Numbered from the stretch's first letter, positions 26,451-35,776 are shown. The stretch: 64,000 bases of DNA from Arthrobacter globiformis (GCF_003261175.1 NZ_QLNP01000063.1:62001-126000); one strand, 5' to 3'. Program-made: numbers and translations. Notes: generated by a model not told the origin, from the sequence alone.

Positions 26451-27662
26451 CTACGCCTTTCCGTTTGCAGGGGAGGAAGCAGTTACGTTTTCAAGCACCA
26501 CAGCGAGGCCCTGGCCCACGCCGATGCAGATCGCCGCGACACCCCAGCGCTCTCCGGACACCTGGAGGGACCGGGCGAGGGTGCCCAGGATGCGGGTGCC
26601 GGATGCGCCGAGCGGGTGGCCCATCGCGATCGCGCCGCCGTGCCGGTTCACGATTGCGGGGTCGATGCCCCAGGCGTTGATGCAGGCCAGGGACTGCGCG
26701 GCGAACGCTTCGTTAAGTTCGACGGCGCCCACCTGGTCCCAGCCGATGCCCGCCTTCGCAAGGGCCTTGTTTGCCGCCTCCACGGGGGCGAAGCCGAAGT
26801 ACTGCGGGTCGTTGCCGTGCGCACCGCGCCCGGCGATCCGGGCCAGCGGCTCCAGGCCCAGGATCGAGGACGCGTTCTCGGACCCGACCCACGCCGCGGA
26901 CGCGCCATCTGACAGCGGGGAGGCGTTGCCGGCCGTGACGGTGCCGTCCTCGGTGCGGAACACGGTCTTGAGCCCGGCCAGCTTTTCGGCCGAGGAGCCG
27001 GCGCGGATGCCCTCGTCCCGGACCAGCTCGGTGCCCGGAACCGGAGCCACGAGGTTGTCGTAGAAACCCTCGTCCCAGGCGGCCGCGGCCAGGTTGTGGG
27101 AGTTGGCGGAGAATTCGTCCTGCTGTTCGCGGGTCACCCCGTACTTCTCGCGGAGCCGTTCGGTCGCCTCGCCCAGGGAGATGGTCCACTCCTTGGGCAT
27201 GGCCTTGTTCACCAGGCGCCAGCCCAGCGTGGTGGACGCCAGGGTCATGTCCCCGGCCGGGTAGGGCTTCTCGGTCTTGGGCAGCACCCAGGGGGCGCGG
27301 CTCATGGATTCGGCGCCGCCGATCAGCATGACCTCGGCGTCGCCAGCGTTGACCTGGCGGGAGGCGATGATCGCCGCGTCCAGCGACGAACCGCACAGCC
27401 GGTTCACAGTCGTGCCCGGGATCGAGACCGGAAGGCCAGCCAACAGCGTTCCCATCCGGGCGATGTTGCGGTTCTCCTCGCCGGCGCCGTTGGCGTTGCC
27501 GAAGACCACCTCGTCGATGCGCTCGACGTCGAGCTGCGGGGCGCGCTTCACGGATTCGCGGATCACGTGGGCGGCGAGGTCGTCCGGGCGGACGGCGGCG
27601 AGGCCGGAGCCGAACTTGCCGAAGGGCGTCCTCACGGCGTCGTAGATGAAGGCCTGGTTCAT
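26451..27662 (-). CDS. pcaF: 3-oxoadipyl-CoA thiolase
   Basis: A 403-residue thiolase that cleaves 3-oxoadipyl-CoA to succinyl-CoA and acetyl-CoA. Visible motifs are the nucleophilic Cys in VNRLCGSSLDAA (about 90), NRHGGAIAMGHPLGASG and the late Cys in VAAICIGVGQG. ATG 27662 is chosen: it overlaps the pcaC stop by four bases and gives the family start MNQAFIYDAVRTPFGKFG. A longer frame upstream is only a shadow of pcaC. Confidence 0.94.
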   Translation of the reverse strand: MNQAFIYDAVRTPFGKFGSGLAAVRPDDLAAHVIRESVKRAPQLDVERIDEVVFGNANGAGEENRNIARMGTLLAGLPVSIPGTTVNRLCGSSLDAAIIASRQVNAGDAEVMLIGGAESMSRAPWVLPKTEKPYPAGDMTLASTTLGWRLVNKAMPKEWTISLGEATERLREKYGVTREQQDEFSANSHNLAAAAWDEGFYDNLVAPVPGTELVRDEGIRAGSSAEKLAGLKTVFRTEDGTVTAGNASPLSDGASAAWVGSENASSILGLEPLARIAGRGAHGNDPQYFGFAPVEAANKALAKAGIGWDQVGAVELNEAFAAQSLACINAWGIDPAIVNRHGGAIAMGHPLGASGTRILGTLARSLQVSGERWGVAAICIGVGQGLAVVLENVTASSPANGKA

Positions 27663-28099
27663 GGCGTGCTGTCCATTTCTTTGAAGACCTGCTGGGCGGT
27701 CTTGAAGGCGGTGTTGGCGGAAGGAACTCCGCAGTAGATGGCGGTCTGCAGCAGGATCTCTTTGATCTCGTCCCTGCTCAGCCCGTTGGTGATGGCCGCG
27801 CGGATGTGCATGGCCAGTTCTTCCCAGTGTCCGTGCGCCACCATCGCGGTGATGGTGACGGCGGAGCGCATCTGGCGCGGCAGGCCCGGACGGGTCCAGA
27901 TGCCGCCCCACGCGATGCGGGTGATCATGTCCTGGAAGTCCTCGGTGAAGGCATCCTTTTTGGCGTTCGCCCGGTCCACGTGCGCGTCGCCGAGCACTTC
28001 GCGCCGGACCACCATGCCGCCGTCGTAAATCTCCTGGCTGGTGGCGTCCGGCTGAACCACCCCGTTGCGCTGGCTGCCGGTAACTTCAGCGCCGCTCAC
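27659..28099 (-). CDS. pcaC: 4-carboxymuconolactone decarboxylase
   Basis: A 146-residue AhpD-like protein; it decarboxylates 4-carboxymuconolactone to 3-oxoadipate enol-lactone. The family motifs YDGGMVVRREVLGDAHV, ITRIAWGGIWTRPGL and EILLQTAIYCGVPSAN are present in order. Unlike in some actinobacteria it is not fused to pcaD. Four-base overlaps on both sides couple it to pcaD and pcaF. Confidence 0.95.
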   Translation of the reverse strand: MSGAEVTGSQRNGVVQPDATSQEIYDGGMVVRREVLGDAHVDRANAKKDAFTEDFQDMITRIAWGGIWTRPGLPRQMRSAVTITAMVAHGHWEELAMHIRAAITNGLSRDEIKEILLQTAIYCGVPSANTAFKTAQQVFKEMDSTP

Positions 28100-28914
28100 T
28101 TGGCAGCTCCCCGGGATTCAGTCCAGGAAATCAGGCTCCGCATCAGCTCGGCCACGTGGGCCGGCGCCTCGGCGGGCGCCAGGTGCGCCACGCCTTCCAG
28201 CGTGGCTGCGGAGGCGGTGCCTCCACCCGCGGTGATTCCGGCGGCCACCTCTTCGGCGACCGACGGCGGGGCGACGCCGTCCAGCGCACCCGCCACCACC
28301 TGCGTCGGGACAGTGATGCTGCCGAGCTGGTTACGCACATCGAAGGCGGCCAGGGCCTCGCAGCAGAAGGCGTAGCTGAAGCGGTCGGCGTCGCGCAGGG
28401 AGTGCAGGAGCCGGCTGCTGAGTTCCGGTTCGCGGTCCATGAACCCGGGCGCGAACCAGCGTTCGGCGGAGCCCTGGATCATCACGGGAGTGCCTTGGCT
28501 GCGGACGGTCTCGGCGCGTTCCAGCCAGCCCTCGGGGGTGCCAAGCTTGGCGCCGGAGCACTGCACGGAGAGGCTCTTCAGCCGGTCGGCGTGCTTGATG
28601 CCCAGCTGCAGGCCGGTGGCCCCACCCAGGGAAACGCCGGCGTAGTGGAATTTCTCGCCGGGGGCGATCGAATCCACGAGTTCGACGACGGCGTCCGCCA
28701 GGTCGGCGACGCTGAACGTTTCGGCGGCGGCGGGAGAGACGCCGTGGCCGGGCAGGTCCCAGGCGATGACGTCGAGATCGTTGCCCAGGAGCGAGCCGAC
28801 CTGCGCCCACAGCACCGAGGAGGTGCCGAGCGAGGGCCCGACGATCAGGAGCGGTTTGTCCCCCAGCGTGCGCTGGGGGGAAAGCAGCACTGCCTTGACT
28901 GCTGGTTTAGCCAC
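28096..28914 (-). CDS. pcaD: 3-oxoadipate enol-lactonase
   Basis: A 272-residue alpha/beta hydrolase that converts 3-oxoadipate enol-lactone to 3-oxoadipate. The catalytic triad is Ser in AGVSLGGATG, Asp in AGALDGVAP and His in EGVAHLAP. GTG 28914 is chosen, with GGAG six bases upstream and an eight-base overlap with the end of pcaB; a longer frame would run deep into pcaB. Its stop overlaps the pcaC start. Confidence 0.92.
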   Translation of the reverse strand: MAKPAVKAVLLSPQRTLGDKPLLIVGPSLGTSSVLWAQVGSLLGNDLDVIAWDLPGHGVSPAAAETFSVADLADAVVELVDSIAPGEKFHYAGVSLGGATGLQLGIKHADRLKSLSVQCSGAKLGTPEGWLERAETVRSQGTPVMIQGSAERWFAPGFMDREPELSSRLLHSLRDADRFSYAFCCEALAAFDVRNQLGSITVPTQVVAGALDGVAPPSVAEEVAAGITAGGGTASAATLEGVAHLAPAEAPAHVAELMRSLISWTESRGAAK

Positions 28915-30442
28915 GGGAATCTCCGTTTCCGTCTGGTTCGGTTGAAGTAAGCGCAAAATCCGGAAAAGCCGCCACGATCCGACGCGAGATCCCGGCTGCC
29001 TGTCCGAGGTAGCTGGCGGGATTGAGCAGCTCCTCCAGCTGGGCGTCGGAAAGCGTATCCGCGGGGACGGCCTCACGCAGCAGCCGGCAATAGGTGGCGG
29101 CCTGTTCGGCTACCGGCGCCTGCAGCGTCTTGTCGACGACGGCCTGCAGCTGCTGCTTCCCGTCCATTCCGGCTTCCCCGGCGGGAAGGAGCGGCGCCAC
29201 CGCGGCGGAGACGCCCTCGCTGAGCAGCAGCGGACCGGACAGGTCCAGGTTTTTCCGCATGCCGTCGGGGAAGACCTGCAGCCCCTCCGCGAGTTCACGG
29301 ATGTGGCCGCAGGCGCCGAGGGCCAGCGCGAGCAGCTGGCGCAGGGCCGGCCATTCGCTGTGCCATGCTCCGTCGGGGCGTTCGTCGTTGAAAGTTGCCG
29401 CGGCAAGGTGCAGCTGCGCAGCCAGGGCGGGGGCCTGGAGGGCGGCACTGCGGACCAGCACGGACAGCACGGGGTTCTGCTTCTGCGGCATCGCCGAGGA
29501 AACTCCACGGCCGGGGGCGCGCGGTTCGGCCACTTCGGCTACCTCGGGACGGCTCAGGAACAGGACATCCGCGGCGATCTTGCCGAGCGCGTCAACTACG
29601 GAGGCCACGGCGTCACCCAGCGACGTCACGGCCAGCCGGTTGGTGTGCCACGGTGCCGGCGCGGCGGCCAGGCCCAGCTGGGTGGCCAGCGCATCGGAGA
29701 GTGCAAAGGGATCCGTGGCGGAACCGGACGTCAGCCCTGCATTTGAAGTCAACACGGTGCCCGCGGCCAGCGTGCCCGCCGCGCCGCCGAACTGCACCGG
29801 CAGCTCCAGTCCCTCGAGCCGGCGAGCCGCGGCCGCCAGCCCATGGAACCACTGCGCCGCCCGAAGCCCGAACGTAAACGGCAGCGAGTGCTGGGTCAGG
29901 CTCCTGCCCACGCACAGCGTGTCCGCATGCCGCTGGGCCAAACGGGCGAGGGCCGCCGTCGTGCCTTTCACGTCCGCGAGCAGCGCTTCGACGGTGTTGC
30001 GGGCCACCAGCATCAGGGCCGTGTCCAGCACGTCCTGGCTGGTCAGCGAGGTGTGCACGGCCTTCGCAGCACCGACGCCGGCAGTGTCCAGCGCCTTGAC
30101 CTGGACCCTGAGGTCGGCCAGCAGCGGGATGACCGGATTTCCGCCGCCCTGCGCCCGCCGGGAAATATCGGCAAGACCGTACCGGGAGGGATCGGCGGCG
30201 TGGGCCACCACGGCAGCGGAACCGGCGGGAGCGAGATCATGCTGCTCCAGCACGGCGGCCCAGCCGGCCTCGACGGCGAGAATTGCCGCGAGGACGGCCC
30301 GGTCACCGGTCAGCGCCGCCACCAGGGGCGACGCCGACACAGGACTGAGCAGGCCGAAGTCGCCGTTCAGTCCCGCATCACCGTGGAGCCCGGCATCGCC
30401 GTGAAGGCCGCCGCCGGCGCCCGCTGCCTGAAACCCGGTCAC
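28907..30442 (-). CDS. pcaB: 3-carboxy-cis,cis-muconate cycloisomerase
   Basis: A 511-residue fumarase/aspartase-superfamily enzyme that lactonises 3-carboxymuconate. The superfamily signature SSAMPQKQNPVLS (about 315) and the SLTSQDVLDTALML segment are present. It is longer than usual at the N-terminus: before the family start GLLSPVSASP there are about 29 extra residues, including three near-copies of the hexapeptide GLHGDA. Four-base overlap with pcaG. Confidence 0.93.
   Translation of the reverse strand: MTGFQAAGAGGGLHGDAGLHGDAGLNGDFGLLSPVSASPLVAALTGDRAVLAAILAVEAGWAAVLEQHDLAPAGSAAVVAHAADPSRYGLADISRRAQGGGNPVIPLLADLRVQVKALDTAGVGAAKAVHTSLTSQDVLDTALMLVARNTVEALLADVKGTTAALARLAQRHADTLCVGRSLTQHSLPFTFGLRAAQWFHGLAAAARRLEGLELPVQFGGAAGTLAAGTVLTSNAGLTSGSATDPFALSDALATQLGLAAAPAPWHTNRLAVTSLGDAVASVVDALGKIAADVLFLSRPEVAEVAEPRAPGRGVSSAMPQKQNPVLSVLVRSAALQAPALAAQLHLAAATFNDERPDGAWHSEWPALRQLLALALGACGHIRELAEGLQVFPDGMRKNLDLSGPLLLSEGVSAAVAPLLPAGEAGMDGKQQLQAVVDKTLQAPVAEQAATYCRLLREAVPADTLSDAQLEELLNPASYLGQAAGISRRIVAAFPDFALTSTEPDGNGDSRG
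30356..30409 (-). repeat. Three 18-base in-frame repeats in pcaB
   Basis: Codons 12-29 of pcaB encode GLHGDA, GLHGDA, GLNGDF: an 18-base unit present three times with drift in the last copy. It sits before the conserved domain and is probably a replication-slippage expansion of the ancestral start (GDFGLLSPV). Confidence 0.7.
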
Positions 30443-31029
30443 TTTGCGGCGCCCCCGGTTCCGGTTCCCTCGAAGTCGAGGAAGACGGTTTCGCCTTCAC
30501 CCTGCAGGCGGATGTCCCAGGTGAGGCCGCCGTCGGCGTCGCGGCGTGCGATCAGCGTCTTGCGGCGCTCGGGGTCCAGTGAGGACAGCAGCGGGTCCTT
30601 CGCCAGCGCTTCCTCGTTCTCCGGCAGGTAAACGCGGGTGAAGAGGCGGTTCATCAGGCCGCGCGCAAAGATGGCGACGGAGATGAATGCCGCGGCGCCC
30701 GGTTCGGTGGGGCCGGGGTTCACCGTGGTGAAGGTGTAGATGCCGCTGTTGCCCACGGCGCTCCGGCCGAAGCCGGTGAAGGTGTAGCCGTCACGGACCA
30801 GCGAGCCGGTCCGGTGGACGATGTTGCCCTCGGTATCCGGCTGCCAGATTTCGAGGATGGCGTCCGGGATCGTGTGCCCGGCGCCGTCGTAGACGGTGCC
30901 CTGCAGGCGGATGGAGCCCGGGGAACCGGGCGCCAGCAGCTCGCGGTCCTTGTTGTAGGGCAGGGCGTAGCCGTAGAACGGGCCCACGGTCTGGCCCGGG
31001 GTGGGAACTAGCTTGGTGGAGTTACTCAT
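30439..31029 (-). CDS. pcaG: Protocatechuate 3,4-dioxygenase alpha subunit
   Basis: A 196-residue intradiol dioxygenase subunit. It has the beta-sandwich core (IRLQGTVYDGAGHTIPDAIL, EIWQPDTEGN, FGRSAVGNSGIYTFTTVNPG) but not the iron ligands, as is normal for the alpha chain. With PcaH it opens protocatechuate to 3-carboxymuconate. It overlaps pcaH by eight bases and pcaB by four. Confidence 0.94.
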   Translation of the reverse strand: MSNSTKLVPTPGQTVGPFYGYALPYNKDRELLAPGSPGSIRLQGTVYDGAGHTIPDAILEIWQPDTEGNIVHRTGSLVRDGYTFTGFGRSAVGNSGIYTFTTVNPGPTEPGAAAFISVAIFARGLMNRLFTRVYLPENEEALAKDPLLSSLDPERRKTLIARRDADGGLTWDIRLQGEGETVFLDFEGTGTGGAAK

Positions 31030-31924
31030 GGTCGTCGCCTTCCGCGCCCAGCGCCTCGTTCTCGGTCCAGGTCCGCTTGGAGCCCGTCAGGACGATGTCC
31101 CAGTTGTAGCCCAGCGCCCATTCGGGCTCGGTCAGGTCGTGGTCGTAGGTGGCCACGAGCCGGTCGCGGGCATCCTGGTCCACGATCGACTGGTAGATCG
31201 GGTCCAGCGGGAAGAGCTGGTCGCCCGGGAAGTACATCTGGGTGACGATCCGCTGCGTGAACTCCTGGCCGAACAGCGAGAAGTGGATGTGCGCTGGACG
31301 CCAGGCGTTCAGGTGGTTCTTCCACGGGTAGGCGCCCGGCTTGATGGTGGTGAAGCGGTAGGAGCCGTCCGGGCCGGTGATGCAGCGGCCCACACCGGTG
31401 AAGTTGGGGTCCAGCGGTGCGGGGTGCTGGTCGCGCTTGTGGATGTAGCGGCCGGAGGAGTTTGCCTGCCAGATCTCCACCAGCTGGCCGGCTACCGGCC
31501 TGCCGTCGCCGTCGAGCACGCGGCCGGCGACGATGATGCGTTCGCCCTGCGGTTCGCCGTTGTGCTGGATGGTCAGGTCCGATTCCAGGGCGTGGACGTC
31601 CTGGTGGCCGAACGCCGGGGAGTACAGCTCGATGGTTTCCGGGTCAGCGTGGTGCAGGCTCTTGGTGGGGTGGCGCAGGAGGCTGCTGCGGTACGGCGCG
31701 AAGTCCAGGCGCGGCTGGGTTTCCGGCGCCGCACCGTCCTTCAGCGCCCGGGCGTAGGCGTCTCCGATGGCCTTGATCTCCTCGGTGAGATCCTGCTGGG
31801 TTTCCACCCGCGGCGCTTCAGCCGGAACGGCCGTCCCGGCGGCCGGGGTTGCGGGTACTGCGTCCGACAGGTCCTCGGTCAGCGCGTCGGCGTTGTACGT
31901 TGCGAGATTCACGTCTTCAGGCAC
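31022..31924 (-). CDS. pcaH: Protocatechuate 3,4-dioxygenase beta subunit
   Basis: A 300-residue catalytic subunit with non-haem Fe(III). Visible ligand regions are the Tyr residues in TGPDGSYRFTTIKPGAYPW and the two His in RPAHIHFSLFG. The N-terminal 60 residues are an Ala/Glu-rich extension. The GTG start has AAAGGAGG at ideal spacing. It is the first pca gene, 58 bases after the dehydroshikimate dehydratase gene, whose product is its substrate. Confidence 0.95.
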   Translation of the reverse strand: MPEDVNLATYNADALTEDLSDAVPATPAAGTAVPAEAPRVETQQDLTEEIKAIGDAYARALKDGAAPETQPRLDFAPYRSSLLRHPTKSLHHADPETIELYSPAFGHQDVHALESDLTIQHNGEPQGERIIVAGRVLDGDGRPVAGQLVEIWQANSSGRYIHKRDQHPAPLDPNFTGVGRCITGPDGSYRFTTIKPGAYPWKNHLNAWRPAHIHFSLFGQEFTQRIVTQMYFPGDQLFPLDPIYQSIVDQDARDRLVATYDHDLTEPEWALGYNWDIVLTGSKRTWTENEALGAEGDDHE

Positions 31925-31982
31925 AGCAGCCTCCTTTCAATCTGTGGTTGGGCAAATCTTTTGTGGTTTGGGCGGTGGGTGG

Positions 31983-33884
31983 CTACTTGGTCGGTTGGTG
32001 CAGGTGGTCGTACTGGACGGCGTGGCGCACCGGCGCGTTGGGCGCACCGTAGCCGTCATAGCTGCCGCGGCGTTCCACCATTTCGAAGAACACGCTGCCC
32101 ACCGTGGCGGTGTAGAAGTGCAGGAACTCGCCATCGGCGTCACGGTCGTACAGCAGGTTGAGGTCCCGGAGCGTGTCCAGGAAACCGGGCTCGAGGTCGA
32201 AGCGGGCGTCCAGATCCTCGTAGTAGTTCTCCGGGATCTGCAGGAAGGCCAGTCCCCGGTCGCGGGCGGCGCGGGCTGTTGCCACCAGGTCCTCCACCGC
32301 GAAGGCGATGTGCTCCTGGTAGGTCTTCCGCGGTGCGGTTCCCGCGTCGGCGCCGTCCTGCTGGATGACCGGGGCCAGGTTCAGCACCAGGCGCACGTCC
32401 CGGTCTGAGGTCTGCATGACCTGCGAGCGGACCAGGCCGCTGGGGCTGGCGACCTCTGCGTACGGCTGCGGCTCCAGCGCCAGCGCGCTCGTGTAGAAAA
32501 GGACAGCCTCGTCGAAGTGCTGCCACGGCTGGGCCAGGTTCACGTGGTCGATCACCGCGGTCCGGGCACCGGACGGAACCTCCAGCCCCTGCCCAAATTC
32601 AGCAGTCCAGGCGGCCGTCCCGTCCGGGTTGCCCTGGCACAGGAAGATCTCGGTGGAGTCGGGGGCGGCGAAGCCCTGGAACACTTCCTCGTTGGCCTGG
32701 CTCTTCCGGGGAACCACGGGGGCCTTGAGCTGCTGGGCGCGGGCGGAGGCAATCACCGGGGAGTCGACGTCGAACCCCAGGGCGGCAATGGCGGGTTCGG
32801 CGGCCGCGGGAGCCTGTTCGTTGATGATCACCCGGGCGTGGCCCATGGACCAGAGCTGGACATCCTTGGTGCGGTGGCGGCCGTTGAACTCGAAGCCAAG
32901 CTGGCCGAGCACCTCTTCCAGCACCCCGGTGTCCGCGGCCTTCACCTCGGCGAAGTTGAAGCCGGCAGGCTCCGCCACCTGCGGCAGGGTGGCCAGTTCC
33001 ATGGGATAACGACGGCGCGATGCCGCCTGCGTGCCGGCGGAACCGGTGGCGCCAAGAAGGGCAGTGTCCAGCCACTTGGCGCTCTGCTCCTCCAGCCAGA
33101 TCAGCGAACGCATCGCGTCCACGGCGGTGCGTTCGACGTCGGACTGGCGGAAGACGTCGTTGAAGACCTCAAGGGACACCGGGCCGGTATAGCCGGCGCG
33201 GACCACGTGGCCCATGAACTTGGCGAGCTCGAACTGGCCCTCCCCCGGGAAGACGCGGTAGTGCCGGCTCCACGAGAGCACGTCCATGGAGAGCTTGGGG
33301 GCGTCGGCCACCTGCACGAAGAAGATCTTGTCCGCGTTGATGTCCTCGATCGGCGCGGTGTCCCAGTCCCGGGACAAGATGTGGAAGGAGTCCAGGCAGG
33401 TGCCGAGGTGGGGATGATCCACCATTTCCACGAGGCGGTGGGCGTGCTCGTAGTCGTTGACGTACTTGCCCCAGGCGAGGGCCTCGTAGGCGACCTTGAC
33501 GCCGTGCTCGCCGGCAAGGCCCGCCAGGGCGGCGAGCTGAGCGGCGCGGAGGTCGTCGTCGTCGATCGTGGCGGTGGCGACGTTGGTGCAGACCAGGATG
33601 GTGTCCATGCCCAGCCGGGACATGAGCCGGAACTTGGCCTCGGCCCGGCGGAGGTTGGCGGCGAGCAGGTCCTCGGTCACGCTGTCGAAGTCGCGGAACG
33701 GCTGGTAGAGGTCCAGCGTGAGGCCCAGGTCCGCGGCCATCTTGCGGACGTCCTCGGGGCTGAGTGCTGAGGTGACCAGGTCCTGCTCGAAAATTTCGAT
33801 GCCGTCGAAGCCCGCGATGGCGCAGGCCTGCATCTTTTCCTTCAGCGTCCCGGAGAGGCAGACGGTGGCGATTCCGGTGCGCAT
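31983..33884 (-). CDS. quiC: 3-Dehydroshikimate dehydratase (TIM barrel + HPPD-like domain)
   Basis: A 633-residue two-domain enzyme that dehydrates 3-dehydroshikimate to protocatechuate. Residues 1-280 form a sugar-isomerase/AP-endonuclease-2 TIM barrel (MRTGIATVCLSGTLKEKM start, GTCLDSFHILSRD metal region). Residues about 300-610 form a 4-hydroxyphenylpyruvate-dioxygenase-like VOC domain that keeps metal-ligand candidates in VIDHVNLAQPW, YQEHIAFAVEDL and VFFEMVERRG. This fusion is the QuiC1 type known in pseudomonads. The start overlaps the stop of the upstream gene by one base. Confidence 0.92.
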   Translation of the reverse strand: MRTGIATVCLSGTLKEKMQACAIAGFDGIEIFEQDLVTSALSPEDVRKMAADLGLTLDLYQPFRDFDSVTEDLLAANLRRAEAKFRLMSRLGMDTILVCTNVATATIDDDDLRAAQLAALAGLAGEHGVKVAYEALAWGKYVNDYEHAHRLVEMVDHPHLGTCLDSFHILSRDWDTAPIEDINADKIFFVQVADAPKLSMDVLSWSRHYRVFPGEGQFELAKFMGHVVRAGYTGPVSLEVFNDVFRQSDVERTAVDAMRSLIWLEEQSAKWLDTALLGATGSAGTQAASRRRYPMELATLPQVAEPAGFNFAEVKAADTGVLEEVLGQLGFEFNGRHRTKDVQLWSMGHARVIINEQAPAAAEPAIAALGFDVDSPVIASARAQQLKAPVVPRKSQANEEVFQGFAAPDSTEIFLCQGNPDGTAAWTAEFGQGLEVPSGARTAVIDHVNLAQPWQHFDEAVLFYTSALALEPQPYAEVASPSGLVRSQVMQTSDRDVRLVLNLAPVIQQDGADAGTAPRKTYQEHIAFAVEDLVATARAARDRGLAFLQIPENYYEDLDARFDLEPGFLDTLRDLNLLYDRDADGEFLHFYTATVGSVFFEMVERRGSYDGYGAPNAPVRHAVQYDHLHQPTK

Positions 33885-34765
33885 CAGACGGCCATCTCTT
33901 CGGCCGCGATGAGCTCGAGGAAGTGGGCGCGCATCCGTTCGGCGTCGGGCTCGAGCCCGGTGAAGATGCGGAAGGCGTCGGCGGCCTGGCCCACGGCCAT
34001 GCGTCCGCCGTCCAGCACCTGGCAGCCCTTGGCGCGCGATTCGCGGACCAGCTCGGTGTCGATCGGGCGGTAGACGATGTCCGCCACCCAGTGCCGGGGC
34101 TCCACGAGCGCCATGTCCAGCGGGGTGCCCGGGTGGGCGGCCATGCCCACGGGGGTGCAGTGCACCAGTCCGTCGGCGGCGGGCATCAGCTGCGGCAGCT
34201 CCGCCGTCGCGCGTGCCGTGACGGTGCGGTCCGGGAAGAAGCCGGCCAGTTCGGCGGCACGTTCCGCGCAGCGCGCCGGATCCATGTCCACGAGCTCCAG
34301 CGTCTGCACGCCGGCGGTGAGCAGGGCGTAGGCGACGGCGGATCCGGCGCCGCCCGCTCCCAGCTGCACCACGCGGTCAAGCTTGGCGTCCGGAAGTCCG
34401 GAGGCAAGGGCGGCGGCAAAGCCGGAGAAGTCGGTGTTGTGGCCGATGAACCGTCCGTCCTGGATCACCACGGTATTGACGGCGCCTAGGCGTTCGGCAT
34501 CGGGGGCGATCTCGTCCAGGCGCTCGAGGACCAGCTGCTTGCACGGGTGGGTGATGTTCAGCCCGTTGAAGCCCATCCGGTACGCACTTTGCAGCAGATC
34601 GCCAACGGCGGTGGCCGGCAGGTCAAGCTCATGCAGGTCGATTGGCCGGTAGAGGTAACGGACGCCCTGGACGTCACCTTCACGCTCGTGCATATGGGGC
34701 GAGAGCGACGGCATCACGCCGTCCCCGACAAGTCCTATCAGATAGGACTCGGTTCGATTGCTCAT
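33884..34765 (-). CDS. Shikimate/quinate dehydrogenase family protein
   Basis: A 293-residue NAD(P)-dependent dehydrogenase of the AroE family. The substrate-binding NITHPCKQLVLERLD motif (catalytic Lys in HPCKQ), GFNGLNITHP and the Rossmann segment QLGAGGAGSAVAYAL are clear. Sitting in a quinate/shikimate operon, it most likely oxidises shikimate or quinate (YdiB/QsuD-like) rather than serving biosynthesis. ATG 34765 is chosen because it gives the family start; 29 residues of upstream frame are unconserved. Confidence 0.88.
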   Translation of the reverse strand: MSNRTESYLIGLVGDGVMPSLSPHMHEREGDVQGVRYLYRPIDLHELDLPATAVGDLLQSAYRMGFNGLNITHPCKQLVLERLDEIAPDAERLGAVNTVVIQDGRFIGHNTDFSGFAAALASGLPDAKLDRVVQLGAGGAGSAVAYALLTAGVQTLELVDMDPARCAERAAELAGFFPDRTVTARATAELPQLMPAADGLVHCTPVGMAAHPGTPLDMALVEPRHWVADIVYRPIDTELVRESRAKGCQVLDGGRMAVGQAADAFRIFTGLEPDAERMRAHFLELIAAEEMAV

Positions 34766-34854
34766 GCGTGCGGCTCCTTTGACAACGGCACTCGGCCGGC
34801 TCGGGCGCCTGCAGCGCCCCGTGCTGGCCGGGTGATACGGATAACAATACAACA

Positions 34855-34875
34855 GAAGTTCATATGATGCACTTC
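34855..34875. promoter_or_regulatory. Inverted repeat upstream of the quinate/pca operon
   Basis: GAAGT and ACTTC (34855-34859 and 34871-34875) flank an AT-rich 11-base centre containing CATATG. It lies 90 bases before the first gene of the operon, in the only AT-rich patch of the 159-base gap. Such a site would suit an IclR protein, and the gene at 34925 is adjacent. Weak by itself. Confidence 0.4.
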
Positions 34876-34924
34876 CGTTCTACATGCGAACAATTGGTTC
34901 CCGCGCATCTGTTTCTCGCGCGTC

Positions 34925-35776
34925 TTAGCGCTGCGGCAGCCGGGCAGAAAGCTCGACGGCGGCCGCCTGCAGGAGGGGAACCAGCGCCACCAGCGCCTCC
35001 ATGCTGAGCCGGAACACCGGAACGGCGGTGGCCAGGGACGCAAACGCGACGCCCTGGGAGTTGAAGACGGGGACCGCCACGGCGCGCATGCCCAACTCGT
35101 TCTCCTCATCCATGACCGCGTACCCCTGCCGCCGAACCTTCTCGATCTCGGCGCGGAAGGCATCCCGGTCGGTGATGGACAGGGCAGTCAGCGGCTCCAA
35201 CGGGAGTTCCTCGAGCAACTGTTCGCGGTCCTCGTCCTCAGCGAAGGCGACGAGCGCCTTGCCGACGGAGGTGGTGTGGAGCGCGCCGAGAAAGCCGGGG
35301 TCGCTGGTCACGCGGAACGTCTGCGGGCCGTCCACCTTGTTCACGGTCAGGTGGTGGATGCCGTCCCGGACGGACAGGATGGTGGCCTCTCCCGTCTCTT
35401 CAGTCACCCGGCGCAGGATGGGCAGCGCCGTGCCGGCAAAGCCGTGATGATTGGAGACGCGCTGGCCGAGCTGGAAGATGCGCAGGCCGAGGTGGTAGCG
35501 GCGGCCGTCCGGCTCGTAGTCCACAAAACCGTCGCGGGTGAGCGAGCCAAGCAGCCGGTAGGTGGTACTGAAGGGAAGGTCCGCGCGGCGGGAAATCTCG
35601 GCCGCGCTGGCGCCGCGGGGCTCATCCCCCAGCAGGACCAGCAGGCCCAGAGCCTTGCCCACCATGTCGGTGCGGGATTCTCCTTTGGCGGTTCTTGCTT
35701 CTTCGGCGGGGGTATCTGCGGCAGCGACGGGGCGCCCCGAGGAGGCGTCTTCGCCTGTGGCTTCCTTCACACTCAT
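34925..35776 (-). CDS. IclR family regulator of quinate/shikimate use
   Basis: A 283-residue IclR regulator with an N-terminal acidic tail of about 35 residues, HTH (VGKALGLLVLLGDEPRGASAAEISRRADL) and a C-terminal ligand domain (TTSVGKALVAFAEDEDREQ, ending with VPLLQAAAVELS). It is divergent from the MHS permease at 36004 and lies upstream of the quinate operon on the same strand, so it probably controls both. ATG 35776 is chosen over a TTG at 35794; no strong RBS is present for either. Confidence 0.87.
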   Translation of the reverse strand: MSVKEATGEDASSGRPVAAADTPAEEARTAKGESRTDMVGKALGLLVLLGDEPRGASAAEISRRADLPFSTTYRLLGSLTRDGFVDYEPDGRRYHLGLRIFQLGQRVSNHHGFAGTALPILRRVTEETGEATILSVRDGIHHLTVNKVDGPQTFRVTSDPGFLGALHTTSVGKALVAFAEDEDREQLLEELPLEPLTALSITDRDAFRAEIEKVRRQGYAVMDEENELGMRAVAVPVFNSQGVAFASLATAVPVFRLSMEALVALVPLLQAAAVELSARLPQR

